Below are positions 1-8,216 of a DNA stretch of 37,937 bases, in pieces. Position 1 is the first letter of the stretch; each line of letters starts with the position of its first letter. This stretch comes from Micavibrio aeruginosavorus. GTDB taxonomy: Bacteria; Pseudomonadota; Alphaproteobacteria; Micavibrionales; Micavibrionaceae. The translations under genes were made by a program, and so were the position numbers. The stretch spans positions 1-37,937 of the forward strand of contig JACPDM010000003.1 of NCBI GenBank assembly GCA_016184045.1, given 5' to 3'. The notes under the pieces were generated by a model, which ran no database searches, was not told where the DNA came from, and saw only the letters and a list, made by a program, of their open reading frames with translations.

Positions 1-78
1 CGATTGCGCCCGGGTGGTAACCGGAAGCAGGACACCGGCAAGAAGCAGTGCAAGGATGATCCTGAGCATCGTTATCAT
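1..78 (-). CDS. Partial exported protein (N-terminal signal peptide only)
   Basis: The first 26 codons of a gene that runs off the left edge. Reading leftwards from 78 gives MITMLRIILALLLAG... then a hydrophobic core and a TRAQS cleavage-like site, a typical Sec signal peptide. Its ATG overlaps the stop of the upstream gene (TGATG), which implies translational coupling; a second in-frame ATG lies at 69. The ORF track omits it because it is open at the edge. It is the third consecutive gene here that encodes an exported protein. The function of the mature protein cannot be seen. Confidence 0.6.
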   Translation of the reverse strand, partial: MITMLRIILALLLAGVLLPVTTRAQS

Positions 79-1157
79 CAGGGCTGGCTCTTGACGCCGA
101 GGTTAAACGTTGCCGCTGTGACCTGACTGCTCGTCCAGGCTGCACTCGTATTCGGGTTGGTGTTCCAGACATAGCTGAAATTCTCATAACCCAGCTCTAG
201 CGGGATGTCGCTTGGCGATGTGTAATCAACGCCGCCTGTGCGCAGGGAGAACCGGAAATTCTGCGGCCCCGTCGTACTTCTTAACAACCGCCCCGATTGC
301 ACGACTGCCTGAACCGCCCAGTTTGACGACACGGGCAGAGTCGCCGGAACCGTAAACTGGGCGAGTTGCCCGGCGGTGCTTGAACTGATGAGATTCAGTT
401 CGCTAAGGATGTTCTCATTGATATCGCTGACCGCCCCGGTCCAGGCCATAGTATTGCCGTTTGCGACCGGCGCGCGCGTCAGCAATCTCATAAGCCTTGA
501 ATCGGTCGTTGAAACAATAACCTGGCTATAGAATGTCGTGGAACTAGTCTGACAACTTCCCAACTTGATCTGGGCCAGCGATGTCTGCCCGTCTGTCGTA
601 ACATCGCCGGAATAGGTGCCGATCTGATTTCCGTTCATGTAAATCGTGATCTCCCCGGCAGCGGCGTAATTGATAAAGACATCGTAAGTATGCTGCGGAT
701 TCATATCAATATTGCCGGTGGAGGTGCCTAGCAGCGTGACCGTGCCGGCGGCATCTCTTTTGTTAATGCTGATCAGGGGCGTTGCCGAGGCCGTCGTCGG
801 ACGGAGAATGAGCCTGTCAACACCGGCGCTGTCCGTAAACTTGATCCAGTCCTTGTTTGCATCGCAAGCGCCACCACTATCCAGGATGTGCCGGAAACGC
901 ACCCAGAAGAGCGATGAGTTTGCGAAAACGCCTGTTTTCAAGAACTCGCTTGCTGTATTGGGTGCAACGCCCTGCCGGGAAAATGTGTTGTCAAAATAAG
1001 TTGTGTTGCTGGTGCCTTTAATTCCACCCACGCCTTCAATCGTAAAGTCCATTTCCTCCCCGCCTGCCCACAGGATAGCTGCCGAAGCTGAATGCGCCCC
1101 AAGGAGCGTCGCGCAAAGGAAAGTGGCGACGAATAAATGTTTTAGAAAACCGTTCAT
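78..1157 (-). CDS. Exported LamG/ConA-like protein with phage-tail-type C-terminus
   Basis: About 359 aa. The track ORF starts at 1409, but the real start is the ATG pair at 1160/1157: AAGGAG lies just upstream and the protein then opens with a clean signal peptide (MNGFLKHLFVATFLCATLLGAHSASA). The mature part is rich in S, T, N and G. Its middle has a beta-sandwich style run (WVRFRHIL, TYDVFINYAA, ITIYMNGNQIG) like ConA/LamG lectin folds. The C-terminus, ending WNTNPNTSAAWTSSQV, resembles the closing segment of many phage tail and adhesin proteins. It follows the 1172-1837 gene by about 11 bp and overlaps the next start by TGATG. The export signal is clear; ligand binding is inferred from fold resemblance only. 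Confidence 0.65.
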   Translation of the reverse strand: MNGFLKHLFVATFLCATLLGAHSASAAILWAGGEEMDFTIEGVGGIKGTSNTTYFDNTFSRQGVAPNTASEFLKTGVFANSSLFWVRFRHILDSGGACDANKDWIKFTDSAGVDRLILRPTTASATPLISINKRDAAGTVTLLGTSTGNIDMNPQHTYDVFINYAAAGEITIYMNGNQIGTYSGDVTTDGQTSLAQIKLGSCQTSSTTFYSQVIVSTTDSRLMRLLTRAPVANGNTMAWTGAVSDINENILSELNLISSSTAGQLAQFTVPATLPVSSNWAVQAVVQSGRLLRSTTGPQNFRFSLRTGGVDYTSPSDIPLELGYENFSYVWNTNPNTSAAWTSSQVTAATFNLGVKSQP

Positions 1158-1171
1158 CATCAGGCTCCTTG

Positions 1172-1837
1172 TTATAGTTTTATCCCGGCAAGGGTGATCG
1201 CAATATCGGCCAGCGCGGCATCGGCGGCAGCCGGAAAAACATATTCCACCAGGTCGCCCGCCGCGAAACTGATCGCCGCTGAAAATGTGAATGTGCAGGT
1301 CTTGGACGCGGCCGCCCATACGGCAGTGCCGATGGCGGTTGTCGATGCGCCGCTGATCTTGTTGAGGGTGACGGTTGTGGAGGCGCTGGCGGCGGTCTTG
1401 GCGACGCATTGCGAATTCGTCAGGTTCACCGGCAACTGCACCGCGCGCGGAATGACAATCCGGATAATCGAACTGTTATTGGGCGTGCCGGGCATGAACG
1501 CAGCGATGTCATAAACGCCGCTGCTGCTGCCGCCAATATTCGCCCAGCTTGTGCCGTTGCACCACTGGACCACGCCGCTGCTGTACCGGATTCCGCCCGC
1601 CCAGGTCGCGCTGCACGCCAACGCGGTGGTGCCAAGAATCAAAGGCTGCTGCACCCATGTTCCGCCGGAGCATGCATATAAGGCATTATTGACGGCGCTC
1701 TGCTGCGCCTGAAAGCCTTCCTCGTTAATCATCCCCGTACAGGCTCCGCCGCCGCCGACGGGCGGGAACTGCGCCAGAGCCGGGGTGGCGCAGATCAAAA
1801 AACAGGCCAGCACAAAGAACAGAGCAGCGTATTTCAT
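1172..1837 (-). CDS. Exported protein with phage tail-fibre-like C-terminal domain
   Basis: 221 aa from the ATG at 1837, chosen because GGGGGA precedes it and a standard signal peptide follows (MKYAALFFVLACFLICATPALA-QF). The start at 1939 in the ORF track would bury this. After a GGGG linker come two related short repeats of the type ...CSGGTWVQ / ...WCNGTSWANIG. The last 110 residues (from about DIAAFMPGTP to LADIAITLAGIKL) look like the beta-sandwich domain common in alphaproteobacterial phage tail fibres: S/T-rich strand, LNKISG, FAAGDLVEYVFP, then LADIAITL. First gene of a three-gene operon. Family resemblance is from memory of motifs; role unknown, probably cell-surface. Confidence 0.6.
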   Translation of the reverse strand: MKYAALFFVLACFLICATPALAQFPPVGGGGACTGMINEEGFQAQQSAVNNALYACSGGTWVQQPLILGTTALACSATWAGGIRYSSGVVQWCNGTSWANIGGSSSGVYDIAAFMPGTPNNSSIIRIVIPRAVQLPVNLTNSQCVAKTAASASTTVTLNKISGASTTAIGTAVWAAASKTCTFTFSAAISFAAGDLVEYVFPAAADAALADIAITLAGIKL

Positions 1838-1849
1838 CGCATCCCCCAT

Positions 1850-2090
1850 AGCAAAAACGGTCACCAGATTTCTCTGGCGACCGGGGATTGGAAACCGTTG
1901 AATTAGAAACGGCGTGACGGTCTTTTTGACCGAAGCCATTGGACATACACCGTCACTCCCCGGTCAAAAACCGAGAAGTGACATCCTTGGCACTACCTTT
2001 GTTAAGGACAGCACCAATCACGGCTGATGCCAGCCGCTAATTCCAAGGGGTTTCCACGCCCCGGGCCGCTCCTGCGAACGACCTTTCTAA
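1850..2090 (-). promoter_or_regulatory. Hairpin-rich leader upstream of the exported-protein operon
   Basis: The 357 bases between the 1172-1837 gene and the stop of the subtilase contain no credible gene but several inverted repeats. They are GGTCACCAGA/TCTGGCGACC (1859-1882), CGGTC/GACCG with a 5-base loop (1918-1932), a 12-base imperfect pair TCACTCCCCGGT/ACCGAGAAGTGA (1953-1981), CGGCTG/CAGCCG (2021-2036), and GGGG/CCCC (2047-2062). On the minus strand these lie in the likely 5' untranslated leader. I do not recognise a known riboswitch consensus. A structured mRNA leader or a small RNA are both possible. Confidence 0.35.
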
Positions 2091-2194
2091 ACGATATCAG
2101 GAACGGCTTAAGAATCAATCAATATTTGTATCCGCAGACACGGGAACCCGGATATAGACCCTGTCAAATCAGATAGCGCATCGCGAACCCGCGC

Positions 2195-3511
2195 CTAAAC
2201 CCGCGGCAGCAGCGACGCCGCCGGGCTGTCTTTGGGCAGGCAGTGGGCGATGATTTTGGCGTCGTGCAGATGATAGCGCCCGAACAGGGAGCGGCGCGGG
2301 AAGGAAACCGCCCATGCGCCGCGGTCAATACGCTCGCCGAAAAACGCCGCGCTCTGGAATCCGGCGCGGATCGTGCCGTCCTGCCCGGGGTTTTTGTGCC
2401 TCTCGATCAGAAGCGGCAGGCGCAGCGTCGTTCCCCCCGGGCTTTTCAAATCGGCGTAAAGCGGCACATCGTTTTCCGCTCTTGCGCCGGAGCGGTCAGT
2501 GCGAAAGCTGAGGAGAAGCGCGACATTGACAACCGGTCCGGAGGCATCCGGCGTTTCCAGCCGCGCCCCGCCCTGCGCGGCGACGGTCATGGCCTGAGCG
2601 CCCGTTCCCGCCGCCGCGACCTGTTTCAGCCGCAGCGCCAGCGGCGCATCGTCAAGAAAACCGAAACCGGAACGAGCCATGTCGAAAACAAGTCCGGCGC
2701 GGTTGCGGATCAAATCCCCGCCGCGCGGCTTGTTATCCTGCGCCGCCATCAGGACGGCGGGAAGAATGTCATAGGGCGTCATCCCGGCAAGATCGGCGCT
2801 ATGATGCATGATCATCGCTCCGGCATGCGGTGTCGCGAACGATGTTCCGAAGATATTTCGCACAACGGCGCCCGCACGCTCCGAAGCCATCGCCGGGCTG
2901 CATCCATAGCCCCTTTGCCGCACGTGGTTGAAGAAATCGTCAAGCTCCTTCTGCGACGGATAAAACCTGAACCCGTAGCCGGGATCGAGATGGAAAGGAT
3001 GACTGCAAAGGAAAGCAGGGCCGGAGGCCTGCGATTCCGCCTGCGGGGTTCCGTCCCTTTTAGCCTCGCCGACGCGGATATAGCCTGGCAGGCTGTGGAG
3101 CATAGACAGGCTGTCATGGGCGCGCCGCGCCCTCCAGTCCGCGCCGTGGTTGCCGACGGCGCGGAGGACCAGCGTCTTATCCGCCGCAACCGCGTCCGCC
3201 GCGGGGGAATCGTGATTGTCCCGGTAACTGGTGCTGATGGTGATCAGCCGGACCGCCGGATGCGCCGCCGCCGCCCTGAAAATATCGGTGAGCGCCGCAG
3301 GGGAATCGAGCAGGCCGCAATCCCAGCCCCGCGCTTCCGCCGCCAGCGGACGGCGCAGGATTTCGGCGCAAAGCTGCCCGTGGCGCCGGATCTGCCCGCC
3401 CTCCAGCCACAGCCCGCTCTGGTATTCCATATGCAGGGCGACCGGGCGGGCATGGTCCGGGGCGCGGAGAAGCGCGCGCAGGCGCGGATCGGTAAAATAG
3501 TTGATTTCCAT
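2195..3511 (-). CDS. Divergent subtilisin-like (S8 family) serine peptidase or pseudo-peptidase
   Basis: 438 aa with no signal peptide, so probably cytoplasmic or exported unconventionally. The start at 3511 has a GGGGG-type Shine-Dalgarno site 8 bases upstream. The catalytic Ser motif of S8 peptidases is clear near residue 225 (GTSFATPHAG). The oxyanion Asn region is VLRAVGNHGAD near 118, and a His motif RHGQLCAEIL is near 44. The usual Asp motif (V-[AV]-[VI]-[IL]-D-[TS]-G) is not obvious: PVALHMEYQSG occupies its place. About 190 residues after the Ser motif form a beta-rich extension. S8-family membership is secure; activity is uncertain. It stands alone, divergent from the c-di-GMP gene. 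Confidence 0.7.
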   Translation of the reverse strand: MEINYFTDPRLRALLRAPDHARPVALHMEYQSGLWLEGGQIRRHGQLCAEILRRPLAAEARGWDCGLLDSPAALTDIFRAAAAHPAVRLITISTSYRDNHDSPAADAVAADKTLVLRAVGNHGADWRARRAHDSLSMLHSLPGYIRVGEAKRDGTPQAESQASGPAFLCSHPFHLDPGYGFRFYPSQKELDDFFNHVRQRGYGCSPAMASERAGAVVRNIFGTSFATPHAGAMIMHHSADLAGMTPYDILPAVLMAAQDNKPRGGDLIRNRAGLVFDMARSGFGFLDDAPLALRLKQVAAAGTGAQAMTVAAQGGARLETPDASGPVVNVALLLSFRTDRSGARAENDVPLYADLKSPGGTTLRLPLLIERHKNPGQDGTIRAGFQSAAFFGERIDRGAWAVSFPRRSLFGRYHLHDAKIIAHCLPKDSPAASLLPRV

Positions 3512-3667
3512 GATTTTAGCCCCCTGTCCGGACTATATTTTTCAAAAAACTATCCTAAAGCGCAATTTATGGCAATTATTTCCCTGAAACGACCCTAACC
3601 CCCTTTACCAATTCGTAAATCTCCGCTGCCAGACTGGTGTTAGGATTGCCGAGGTCAATACCGTGAC

Positions 3668-5311
3668 ATGTCTGACGAAAAGCTGAAACAGCAGCGGGAC
3701 CGCTTTCTTGCGTTCTCCTTCGCTTCCGCCGACCTTTTCATCGAGGTTGACGCGAACAGCCATATCAGCTTCGCGCTGGGGGCCGCGCGCAGCCTGACCG
3801 GCATCAACGAAAAAAGCATCATGGGCCAGCCCTGGCTCGATCTGTTCGCGCCTGCGGATCGCACGACGGTTGCGGGCATGAAAACCCGCGCGAAAATCGC
3901 CAGCCGCTGCGGCCCCTATCTGGTCAAGCTGGATGAAGCGCTCGGCGACGGACGGCAAGCCATCGTGACCGGAATCAAAATGCCGGGCAGCGAGAATTTC
4001 TATCTGACCATCGGCTTTACCAATGTGCTGATGGCCAAATACGCCCAAAGCGTACAGGCCGACGACGAACAGGTGCTGATGGACAAGGATACGTTCTTGC
4101 AGGCCGCGAAGGAAGCGCTCGACCTCGCCCGCTCTCTCGGGCAGGAACTCGATCTGACGCTGATCGACATCGACAATCTCGACGAAGTGAAAAAGCGCCT
4201 TGGCGACGATAAATGGGAGTCGTTCTCGAGCGCGATCACGCACCTTCTCAATTCGAAATCCGTCGATGGCCGCGCCGCCGCCGAGGTGAAGGAAGGCCGC
4301 TACAGCGTCATCCACGACCGCAGCATCAATTCCGAAACCCTGAAAGAGGAAATCTCGCGCCTTGCGCTGGAAAACGACCCGGATGGAAAAGGATTCAATG
4401 TAGAAAGCAAGACCGTGTCCGCCGACCTTTCCTCTTTAAGCGAACGCGACACGACCAAGGCGCTGATCTATACGATCAACGAATTCGAGCGCAAGGGAAC
4501 GTCGCTGACCATCGAAAGCCTGAACTCCGGCTTCAAAACCTATGTCAGCGCCAACGCGCAAAAAATCCTGCAATTCAAAACCATGGTTGAACAGCTCAAT
4601 TTCGATCTGCACTTCCAGCCGATCGTCGATCTGGACAGCGGCGACGTCGCGCATTTTGAAATGCTCTCCCGCTTCAAGGATCAGGGCTCGACGCAGGAAT
4701 GGATCATCTTCGGCGAGGATATCGGCATGGCCGCCGATTTCGACATCGCCGTCTGTGAACGCGCCATCAATTATCTGCTTTACAAATCGCAGGGCCACCG
4801 CACCAAATTCGCCATCAACCTGTCCGGTCAATCGATCCAGAATGAACAATTCTTTAAAACTTTGCATGCTAAACTGGCCTTAAACAAAAATCTGGCGGAA
4901 CGAGTCATTTTCGAGATCACCGAATCGACCACGATTCAGGACCTCGATATGGTCAATCACTTCGTCAAGATTCTCCAGAATGACGGCTACAAGGTCTGCT
5001 TGGACGATTTCGGCGCCGGTTCGGCGTCGTTCCAGTACCTGCACCGCCTTCATGTGAATTATGTGAAGATTGACGGCAGTTATACCAAGAAAATCCTCAC
5101 CTCGGAGCGCGACGCCATTATGGTGAAAAACCTGAGCCAGATGTGCCGCGACCTGAACATCAACGTCATCGCCGAGATGATCGAGGAGGAAGAACAGGCC
5201 GAGCGCATGCGCAGCTACGGCGTGCGTTACGGACAAGGGTATCTGTTCGCCAGACCGCAGGCCAAACCGGAATATGAGAATAAAAAACGCGCCGTGAAGA
5301 ATGTGAGCTAA
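3668..5311 (+). CDS. PAS / degenerate GGDEF / EAL cyclic-di-GMP phosphodiesterase
   Basis: 547 aa, cytosolic, with no membrane segment. Residues about 10-120 look like a PAS sensor (FIEVDANSHISFALG...SIMGQPWLDLFAP). Residues about 140-270 match a GGDEF fold that has lost its signature. Residues about 305-540 are an EAL domain with its main catalytic and metal residues visible: FEMLSR (the EAL glutamate), AINLS, FEITES, LDDFGAG, KIDGS, AEMIE and GQGYLF. It should hydrolyse c-di-GMP to pGpG. It lies 93 bp upstream of motA on the same strand, so control of motility is the obvious inference. The PAS ligand is unknown. Confidence 0.85.
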   Translation: MSDEKLKQQRDRFLAFSFASADLFIEVDANSHISFALGAARSLTGINEKSIMGQPWLDLFAPADRTTVAGMKTRAKIASRCGPYLVKLDEALGDGRQAIVTGIKMPGSENFYLTIGFTNVLMAKYAQSVQADDEQVLMDKDTFLQAAKEALDLARSLGQELDLTLIDIDNLDEVKKRLGDDKWESFSSAITHLLNSKSVDGRAAAEVKEGRYSVIHDRSINSETLKEEISRLALENDPDGKGFNVESKTVSADLSSLSERDTTKALIYTINEFERKGTSLTIESLNSGFKTYVSANAQKILQFKTMVEQLNFDLHFQPIVDLDSGDVAHFEMLSRFKDQGSTQEWIIFGEDIGMAADFDIAVCERAINYLLYKSQGHRTKFAINLSGQSIQNEQFFKTLHAKLALNKNLAERVIFEITESTTIQDLDMVNHFVKILQNDGYKVCLDDFGAGSASFQYLHRLHVNYVKIDGSYTKKILTSERDAIMVKNLSQMCRDLNINVIAEMIEEEEQAERMRSYGVRYGQGYLFARPQAKPEYENKKRAVKNVS

Positions 5312-5404
5312 ATCCCTTTCCGCCTTGATATAACGGCAAAAAAGGGTGATAAAGGAATCGCTGCCCGCATCGCAGGGCTGTGCTGGAAATAAGGTTGAAA
5401 GCGT

Positions 5405-6271
5405 ATGAAACTATTTGGCCTGCTGTTTGTTTTCGCGACCGTGTTCGGCGGCTATATGTGGGGCGGCGGCAAGATCGGCCCCATCCTTCACGTCCTCCCG
5501 CACGAAGGTCTGACCATCATCGGCGCGGCCATCGGCGCGTTCATCATCGCCAACCCGGTTTATGTAGTCAAGGATACGCTCAAAAATCTCAAATGCCTGG
5601 TCAAGCCCGAGGCTTATAATAAAGACTCCTACATCGAGCTTTTAAGCGTCCTCTACATGATCTTCAAACTGGCCCGAACCAAGGGCTGGCTGGCGCTGGA
5701 ACAACATATCGAACACCCGCACGAGAGCGAGCTGTTCAAGCAGTTTCCGGGTTTCTCCAGCAATCACCACGCTTCAACCTTCCTGTGCGATTACCTGCGG
5801 ATCATCTCCCTCGGCAACGAAAACCCGCATGAACTTGAAGCCCTGATGGATGAAGAAATCGAAACCATCACCCATCATGAAATGCACCCCTCCCACGTGG
5901 TCCAGACCATGGCCGACGGGATCCCGGCGCTTGGCATCGTCGCCGCCGTTCTGGGCGTGATCAAAACCATGGGCGCCATCACCGAACCGCCGGAAATCCT
6001 CGGCAAAATGATCGGCGGCGCGCTGGTCGGGACGTTCCTCGGCGTGTTCGTCGCCTACGGCATGGTTGGGCCGACCGCCGGAGCGCTGGGCGGCCTGGGA
6101 GAATCCCGCATCACCTATTACCGCTGCATGAAGGTCGCGATTCTGGCGTTCCTCAACGGCGCTGCGCCGCAGGTTGCGGTGGAGTTCGCGCGCAAATTCC
6201 TTCCCCATCACGTTCAGCCTGCGTTCCTTGAACTGGAAGACAAGCTGAACGCCTTGCCTAGCCCGGGGTAG
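5405..6271 (+). CDS. motA: Flagellar motor stator protein MotA
   Basis: 288 aa, the usual MotA length. It forms the stator channel with MotB in the inner membrane and couples ion flow to flagellar rotation. Visible are an N-terminal membrane hairpin (LFGLLFVFATVFGGYMWGG and GLTIIGAAIGAFIIANP), a charged cytoplasmic loop, and the conserved ADGIPALGIVAAVLGVIKTMG segment that carries the critical proline. A final membrane helix follows (GGALVGTFLGVFVAYGMVGP). ATG at 5405 has AAGG about 10 bases upstream. motB starts 6 bp after its stop. No other flagellar genes are in the window. Confidence 0.95.
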   Translation: MKLFGLLFVFATVFGGYMWGGGKIGPILHVLPHEGLTIIGAAIGAFIIANPVYVVKDTLKNLKCLVKPEAYNKDSYIELLSVLYMIFKLARTKGWLALEQHIEHPHESELFKQFPGFSSNHHASTFLCDYLRIISLGNENPHELEALMDEEIETITHHEMHPSHVVQTMADGIPALGIVAAVLGVIKTMGAITEPPEILGKMIGGALVGTFLGVFVAYGMVGPTAGALGGLGESRITYYRCMKVAILAFLNGAAPQVAVEFARKFLPHHVQPAFLELEDKLNALPSPG

Positions 6272-6277
6272 GACAGC

Positions 6278-7339
6278 GTGGCAAAAAAGGGCGCAAAAAA
6301 CGAAAAAGGCGAACTCCAGCCGATTATCGTCGTCAAGAAAGTCAAAAAAGTCGCGGGCGGCCATCACGGCGGCGCATGGAAAGTCGCTTATGCCGACTTC
6401 GTGACGGCGATGATGGCGTTCTTCCTGCTGCTCTGGCTGCTTAATGTAACGACATCGGAACAGCGCGACGCTATCGCCAATTTCTTCGACCCCACCCACC
6501 CGCAGATATCCGACACGCGCAGCGGCGCTGGCGGCGTTATGGGCGGAACATCGCTTTCGACCGAGGGCGGCATGACCAGCGCCATGCAGGAAATCAGCCT
6601 GCCCAAGCAAAGCGGACAGGAAATCAAGAACCGCGATGTCGGCGACGACGGCGGCAAGGTGAAAGACCTGAAATCCGCCAAGGCTGAAGAACTCAAGGAG
6701 GAATTGCGCAACCGCGAGGAAGAGCGCTTCCACGAAGCCAAAACGAAACTGCAAAAAGAAATCGACAAGACGCCGGAGCTGGCGGAACTGAAAAAACACC
6801 TGCTGATCGACGTCACGGACGAAGGCCTGCGCATCCAGATCGTCGATCAGGAAGGCGAGCCGATGTTCCCGAGCGGCAGCGCGCAGATGTACGACAAAAC
6901 GCGCAGGCTCATCACCCTTGCCGCCGACGTCATCAAGAAGATGCCCAATGGGGTTTCCATTCGCGGCCACACCGACTCCTACCGCTACAAGGACGGCGCC
7001 GACTATACCAACTGGGAGCTGTCCGCCGACCGCGCCAACGCAACCCGCCGCGTCCTGAAATCTGCCGGGATCGCGGAGTCGCGCCTGTCCAACGTCATGG
7101 GCAAGGCCGATACCGAACATCTGGTCAAGGACAAGCCGCTGGATGCCAAGAACCGTCGCATCACCATCATCATGGAGCGCGAGTCGATGGAAACCATGCT
7201 TGCCCGCGAAGGGGCCGATGTGGCGCGGGAAATCGGCGCGCCCGAAGCGGTCGAAGCCGCCCGCGAGAGCCTGGAGCAGGAAAAGAAAGAGCCAGATAAC
7301 GGCTACCGCAGAACCAAGGGCGACGTCTATTTCCCGTAA
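6278..7339 (+). CDS. motB: Flagellar motor stator protein MotB
   Basis: 353 aa with a GTG start at 6278 and AGGA just upstream. It is the peptidoglycan-anchored stator partner of MotA. A basic, glycine-rich N-terminus leads to one membrane helix that contains the ion-binding aspartate (KVAYADFVTAMMAFFLLLWLL, D near residue 40). A charged linker/plug region at about 110-180 is followed by an OmpA-like peptidoglycan-binding domain (SIRGHTDSYRY...WELSADRANATRRVL...). The absence of Na+-type signatures was not tested, so ion preference is open. Immediately downstream of motA. Confidence 0.95.
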   Translation: MAKKGAKNEKGELQPIIVVKKVKKVAGGHHGGAWKVAYADFVTAMMAFFLLLWLLNVTTSEQRDAIANFFDPTHPQISDTRSGAGGVMGGTSLSTEGGMTSAMQEISLPKQSGQEIKNRDVGDDGGKVKDLKSAKAEELKEELRNREEERFHEAKTKLQKEIDKTPELAELKKHLLIDVTDEGLRIQIVDQEGEPMFPSGSAQMYDKTRRLITLAADVIKKMPNGVSIRGHTDSYRYKDGADYTNWELSADRANATRRVLKSAGIAESRLSNVMGKADTEHLVKDKPLDAKNRRITIIMERESMETMLAREGADVAREIGAPEAVEAARESLEQEKKEPDNGYRRTKGDVYFP

Positions 7340-7360
7340 AATGAATTGTTTGCACTTCCC

Positions 7361-7391
7361 CTCCCGACCCGCTAAAACCCGGGTAAGGGAG
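7361..7391 (+). promoter_or_regulatory. Hairpin covering the bpt ribosome-binding site
   Basis: Inverted repeat CTCCC-g-ACCCG / CGGGT-aa-GGGAG with an 8-base loop, between motB and bpt. Its right arm GGGAG is the apparent Shine-Dalgarno sequence of bpt, 7 bases before the ATG, so folding could hide the site. It lacks a following T-run, which argues against a strong intrinsic terminator for motAB. Confidence 0.4.
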
Positions 7392-7398
7392 AAGACGA

Positions 7399-8205
7399 AT
7401 GGGCAGTGTGATTACCCAAGGCATTGATAATAAGAATGAATTTTCCTGCCCCTACCGGACAGGACAATTGCGCAAGGTCTTTTTGATCCACGCCAGCCGC
7501 ACCGGCTCCTTTGTCCTGCGCCAGCAGATTCTTGCCGATGCCCGCGACCTGCAGGACAGGTTCCTGCCGCTTGGACTCTACAGCGGCTCCCTTTATGTGA
7601 TCGGCAATAACTGCAAGGCGTGCAAGGCCTGCGTTCCCTTGCGGGTCCGGGCGGACGGCTATCAGTTCTCAAAGAGCGAAACGCGACTCATGAAGAGGAA
7701 CGCCGACCTGACCGTCACCCTGAAACAGGCAGACGCGACTCTGGAGCACCAGACCCTGTTCATGAAATATGAAACGACCCGCCACCCCGAGAATACGCAT
7801 GAATACCCCGACGTGAATACCATGCGCACCTACATGGCGGCGCATACGCATATGCTTGAAGTTCGCAACACCGCGGGGAAACTTCTCAGCGTCGCCGTTA
7901 TCGACATCCTCGACCACGGCATCAGCGCATTCCAGACCTATTACGACCCGGAGGAATCCATCGGCAAGCGCAGCCTTGGAACGTTCTCCGACCTTAAGCT
8001 TGTCGAACTGGCACAGCGCATGAAGCGCGATCATGTCTATATCGGCGCATGGGTCGACGGCCCGTCGAAGCTGAACTACAAAAAGCGCTTCCAGAATCTT
8101 GAAGCCCTGACCGACCAAGGCTGGGTGGATTTTGACCCTGCCATCCACACCACCGGCCCGGACCTCAAGAAAAACATCCCGCCGGATGTGGTCTGGAAGC
8201 CTTAG
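7399..8205 (+). CDS. bpt: Aspartate/glutamate leucyl-tRNA-protein transferase (Bpt, Ate1-like)
   Basis: 268 aa. This family transfers leucine (or arginine) from charged tRNA to proteins with N-terminal Asp or Glu, marking them for the ClpS/ClpAP N-degron route. Typical features are a CPY motif near residue 17, the Cys-rich segment NNCKACKACVPLRV near 70-83, and the GNAT-like C-terminal half (YYDPEESIGKRSLGTFSDL, YIGAWVDGPSKLNYKKRFQNLEAL). It follows motB by about 60 bp but probably has its own control, given the hairpin over its ribosome-binding site. It ends 11 bp from the stop of convergent parC. Confidence 0.93.
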   Translation: MGSVITQGIDNKNEFSCPYRTGQLRKVFLIHASRTGSFVLRQQILADARDLQDRFLPLGLYSGSLYVIGNNCKACKACVPLRVRADGYQFSKSETRLMKRNADLTVTLKQADATLEHQTLFMKYETTRHPENTHEYPDVNTMRTYMAAHTHMLEVRNTAGKLLSVAVIDILDHGISAFQTYYDPEESIGKRSLGTFSDLKLVELAQRMKRDHVYIGAWVDGPSKLNYKKRFQNLEALTDQGWVDFDPAIHTTGPDLKKNIPPDVVWKP

Positions 8206-8216
8206 CTGGAAAGCGC

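Noticed and set aside
1-1940. A prophage remnant
   Set aside because: Only tail-like domains with signal peptides are present; no capsid, portal, terminase, lysis or integrase gene is seen.
5774-7120. 448-aa minus ORF opposite motA/motB
   Set aside because: Antisense shadow; the plus strand encodes clear MotA and MotB.
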